Shown here: piece by piece, positions 29,126 to 30,810 of the stretch
Position numbering within the stretch: the first letter of the stretch is position 1
Layout: the number at the start of each line of letters is the position of its first letter
From: Deinococcus sedimenti
GTDB taxonomy: Bacteria; Deinococcota; Deinococci; Deinococcales; Deinococcaceae
NCBI RefSeq assembly: GCF_014648135.1
Contig: NZ_BMQN01000024.1
Location: 1 to 30,810 of the forward strand
Direction of reading: 5' to 3'
Length of the DNA stretch: 30,810 nt
Notes under the pieces: model-generated
Told to the model about the DNA's origin: nothing
Database searches by the model: none
What the model saw: only the letters and a program-made list of their open reading frames with translations
Made by a program: the position numbers and the translations under genes

Positions 29126-29815
29126 TCAGCCCGGTATGGCCCGGGGCGCGTCCTCATCGCGGAAGCGGTACCCGACGCCACGCACCGTCTCCAGAAAGCG
29201 GGGGGCGTCCGGGGGATCACCGAGTTTGCGGCGCAGGGCGGTGATGTGCACGTCCACCACGCGTTCGGTGCCCGGGAAGTCCGGGCCCCAGACGCGTTCG
29301 AGCAGGCGTTCGCGGGACCAGGCCATGCCGGGGTGCTGCGCCATGGTGCTGAGCAGGTCGAACTCCAGTTTCGAGAGTTCGACCCGCACGCCGGCCAGGT
29401 GGACGTCGCGGGCGCGCAGGTTGATGGTGAGGTCGCCCAGCGTGAGGGTGTGGTGCACGCCGGCGCGGCGCAGCAGGGCGCGGATGCGGGCGGTGACTTC
29501 GCGGGGGCTGAACGGTTTGACCACGTAGTCGTCCACGCCGCCGTCCAGGCCCAGCAGTTTGTCGTCCTCTTCCCCGCGTCCGGTAAGCATCAGGATGGGC
29601 AGGCTCAGCCCGGCGGCGCGGGCGCCCCGGGCGAGCTGCACGCCGGTCATGCCGGGCAGCATCCAGTCGAGCACGGCGAGGTCCGCGCGGGGCAGCAGGG
29701 CCCAGGCGTCCGGGCCGGTCTGCGCTTCGAGCACGGTGTGCCCTTCGGCGCGCAGGTACACGCGCAGGACCTCCAGGATGGCGGGGTCGTCATCGACAAT
29801 CAGGACGGTGGGCAT
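29126..29815 (-). CDS. OmpR/PhoB-family response regulator 2
   Basis: 229 residues. Acidic pocket D8-D10, D50 ('AVLDWMLPG'), 'LMLTGRGEE', 'VVKPFSPREV' and recognition helix 'TERVVDVHITALRRKLGD', which differs from regulator 1 by a single Ile/Met. It probably binds the same DNA repeats. No direct-repeat site lies upstream. ATG 29815 follows GAAGG. It converges with lgt and is closer to the kinase than regulator 1, so it could be the regular partner, with regulator 1 an amplifier. Confidence 0.93.
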   Translation of the reverse strand: MPTVLIVDDDPAILEVLRVYLRAEGHTVLEAQTGPDAWALLPRADLAVLDWMLPGMTGVQLARGARAAGLSLPILMLTGRGEEDDKLLGLDGGVDDYVVKPFSPREVTARIRALLRRAGVHHTLTLGDLTINLRARDVHLAGVRVELSKLEFDLLSTMAQHPGMAWSRERLLERVWGPDFPGTERVVDVHITALRRKLGDPPDAPRFLETVRGVGYRFRDEDAPRAIPG

Positions 29816-29971
29816 GGCCGGCCTTCAGGGTGACAGGGTGAGGGGAGGGCGTGGTGAGGGAGAAAGGGAGCGGGCGCAGGTGCAGGGGCGCTGGGTGTGC
29901 CGGGACAGCGGCCGGTGGGCGGCGAGGACCAGGGTGGTGCGTGCCCCCGGCAGGGGGGTGGTCATGTTGGC

Positions 29972-30001
29972 CTGACGGCGGGCCACGGCGCTGGGTAGGC
30001 T
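29972..30001 (+). promoter_or_regulatory. Ordinary leaderless promoter of the SH3 gene
   Basis: -35 CTGACG (29972-29977), 18-bp spacer, -10 TAGGCT (29996-30001), ATG 5 bases later at 30007. No direct repeats, so this gene seems outside the regulon. Confidence 0.55.
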
Positions 30002-30006
30002 GGCCC

Positions 30007-30426
30007 ATGACCCCAAACACCTGGTGGGCCACGCGGCGCGTGGTCAGTTTCGCGGCCCTGTCGGTGCTGTTCCTGCTCGCCGCGCCGGCGCAGGCGCACC
30101 GGGACGGCTGTCACCGCTGGCACTCCTGCCCAAGTGACACCGGCTCGTACGTGTGCGGGGACCTGGGATACACCACGTATTGCGGGGGCACAGCCGCGCC
30201 CGCAGCAGCGCCGCGGGCCGCGTCGGCGCCGCCAGCGAGTGGGTCGAATGCGCGGTACACGACCACGGGCGTGAATTTGCGCGCTGGGCCCAGTGCGCAG
30301 ACGCTGAAGCTGGCCACGCTGGCGAAAGGGGCGCGGGTCAGCCTGCTGGGCTGCGCGGCCAATTGGTGCCGCGTGACGTGGCGGGGTCAGACCGGGTACG
30401 TGGCCCAGGCGTACCTGCGGCGGTAA
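30007..30426 (+). CDS. Exported SH3-domain protein with Cys/His motif
   Basis: 139 residues. Signal peptide ('FAALSVLFLLAAPAQA'), a short Cys/His motif ('HRDGCHRWHSCPSDTGSY', then 'CGDLGYTTYC'), an Ala/Pro linker, and a bacterial SH3b domain ('VNLRAGPSAQTLKLATLAKG', 'WCRVTWRGQTGYVAQAYL'). SH3b domains bind cell-wall peptides. The four-Cys motif recurs in exported Deinococcus-type proteins to my recollection; its role is unknown. Longer open frames upstream are discarded in favour of the leaderless ATG. Confidence 0.85.
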   Translation: MTPNTWWATRRVVSFAALSVLFLLAAPAQAHRDGCHRWHSCPSDTGSYVCGDLGYTTYCGGTAAPAAAPRAASAPPASGSNARYTTTGVNLRAGPSAQTLKLATLAKGARVSLLGCAANWCRVTWRGQTGYVAQAYLRR

Positions 30427-30427
30427 G

Positions 30428-30445
30428 GGAGCAATCGCATGCTCC
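30428..30445 (+). terminator. Small hairpin after the SH3 gene
   Basis: GGAGCA and TGCTCC pair across 6 bases, directly behind the stop codon. No T-run. Confidence 0.3.
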
Positions 30446-30494
30446 GGCTCAACAGTCAGAACATTTGAAGTTTCCTGCCCAACTTAATTTGCTC

Positions 30495-30574
30495 GGTTCT
30501 GGCAACTTAGAGCGCCTATCTCTGTACCGGACATCTTCAGGTTGAGACTGTGCTGGACGGGTTCTGGCAACTTA
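30495..30574 (+). repeat. Duplicated IS6-type terminal sequence
   Basis: GGTTCTGGCAACTTA occurs at 30495-30509 and again at 30560-30574. The second copy begins 36 bases before the transposase GTG, the place of the left terminal repeat of an IS6-family element (these commonly begin GG..CTG..GCAA). Confidence 0.6.
30520..30559 (+). repeat. 40-bp direct repeat, copy 1
   Basis: Begins CTCTGTACCGGACATC and ends GTGCTGGACG. Copy 2 is at 30747-30786 with one A/G difference. Copy 1 directly abuts the IS6 left end. Confidence 0.85.
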
Positions 30575-30595
30575 ACATCGGTAGGCTGGTGAGCT

Positions 30596-30772
30596 GTGAT
30601 TGACCGGAAGCCCTACCGCCACCGTTTTCCCCTGAGCGTGATCGGCTACGCTCTGCGGCTGTACCACCGCTTCCCACTCAGCCAGCGGGACGTTCAAGAA
30701 CTGCTCCACGAGCGCGGCATCCAAGTCAGTCACGAAACTCTGCGGCCTCTGTACCGGACATCTTCAGGTTGA
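30596..30772 (+). pseudogene. IS6-family transposase, N-terminal fragment
   Basis: GTG 30596 opens 'VIDRKPYRHRFPLSVIGYAL', then 'YHRFPLSQRDVQELLHERGI' and 'VSHETLR', the N-terminal zinc-finger/helix region of IS6/IS26-type transposases. After ETLR the sequence switches abruptly to the 40-bp repeat and stops at 30772. Only about 50 of some 230 codons remain. Confidence 0.8.
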
Positions 30773-30786
30773 GGCTGTGCTGGACG
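30747..30786 (+). repeat. 40-bp direct repeat, copy 2
   Basis: Starts two bases after the point where the transposase homology ends and carries the premature stop. The two copies are 227 bases apart and bracket the IS6 end, so a larger tandem array may continue beyond the window. Confidence 0.85.
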
Positions 30787-30810
30787 CAAAATTCCTGAAC
30801 GTATGATCGG

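Noticed and set aside
29825..29965. 46-codon minus-strand frame ending 9 bases before response regulator 2, like a leader peptide
   Set aside because: No TAnnnT box at leaderless distance and no ribosome binding site; Pro/Arg/Ser composition looks random. The regulator has its own GAAGG.

Overview
This is a GC-rich stretch that looks like Deinococcus or a close relative. The reasons are the protein families present, a CsoR with a Cys-His-His metal site, and many genes whose start codon lies 6-8 bases after a TAnnnT -10 box, the leaderless arrangement known to be common in Deinococcus deserti. Transposase fragments (IS630-like and IS6-like) and a RES/Xre toxin-antitoxin pair suggest an accessory replicon or island. 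I could not run searches, so names rest on motifs read by eye.

Layout. 1-3.5 kb: a one-helix membrane protein diverges from a secreted alpha/beta hydrolase and a LysM/M23 endopeptidase, followed by a three-helix membrane protein. 3.7-8.3 kb: cytosolic copper module, with a glutaredoxin, csoR and copZ facing copA, and two tandem paralogs of unknown function behind copA. 8.3-11.2 kb: transposase debris, a frameshifted small gene, and lnt. 11.2-16.6 kb: C39 peptidase, LysM/M23 peptidase, Csp3-like copper storage protein, Met-rich DUF305 protein, toxin-antitoxin pair, and a membrane protein with a His-rich tail. 16.6-22.2 kb: a second metal P-type ATPase, a penicillin-binding protein and an OmpR-type response regulator. 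22.7-30.4 kb: DUF3105 lipoprotein, TlpA-like thioredoxin, second C39 peptidase, second DUF305, histidine kinase, BNR-propeller lipoprotein, lgt, a second response regulator and an SH3 protein. The right edge holds an IS6 end between direct repeats.

Main discovery. Fourteen promoters share one rigid 33-bp layout: two 11-bp direct repeats (consensus near CTTTACAgaAA then CTKWACAnGnC), exactly 5 bp, then a -10 box (near TAsGGT). There is no normal -35. This is the geometry of PhoB-type activator promoters, and the half-site read backwards (GTAAA, six bases, GTAAA) resembles the CpxR box of enterobacteria. The sites precede lnt, lgt, the PBP, M23, C39, the hydrolase, both DUF305 units, csp3, the second ATPase, the BNR lipoprotein, the His-tailed membrane protein, a small membrane protein, a frameshifted small gene and one of the two response regulators. 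The two regulators have nearly identical recognition helices.

Working model (inference): CsoR controls cytosolic Cu(I) handling (copA, copZ), while a Cpx-like two-component system controls an envelope-protection regulon that includes spare lipoprotein-acylating enzymes (Lgt, Lnt), cell-wall enzymes and periplasmic copper binders. The response regulator gene and the second ATPase gene both sit behind short leaderless open reading frames; in the regulator case the leader overlaps the gene by four bases and spans a 10-bp stem-loop, suggesting a further layer of translational control.
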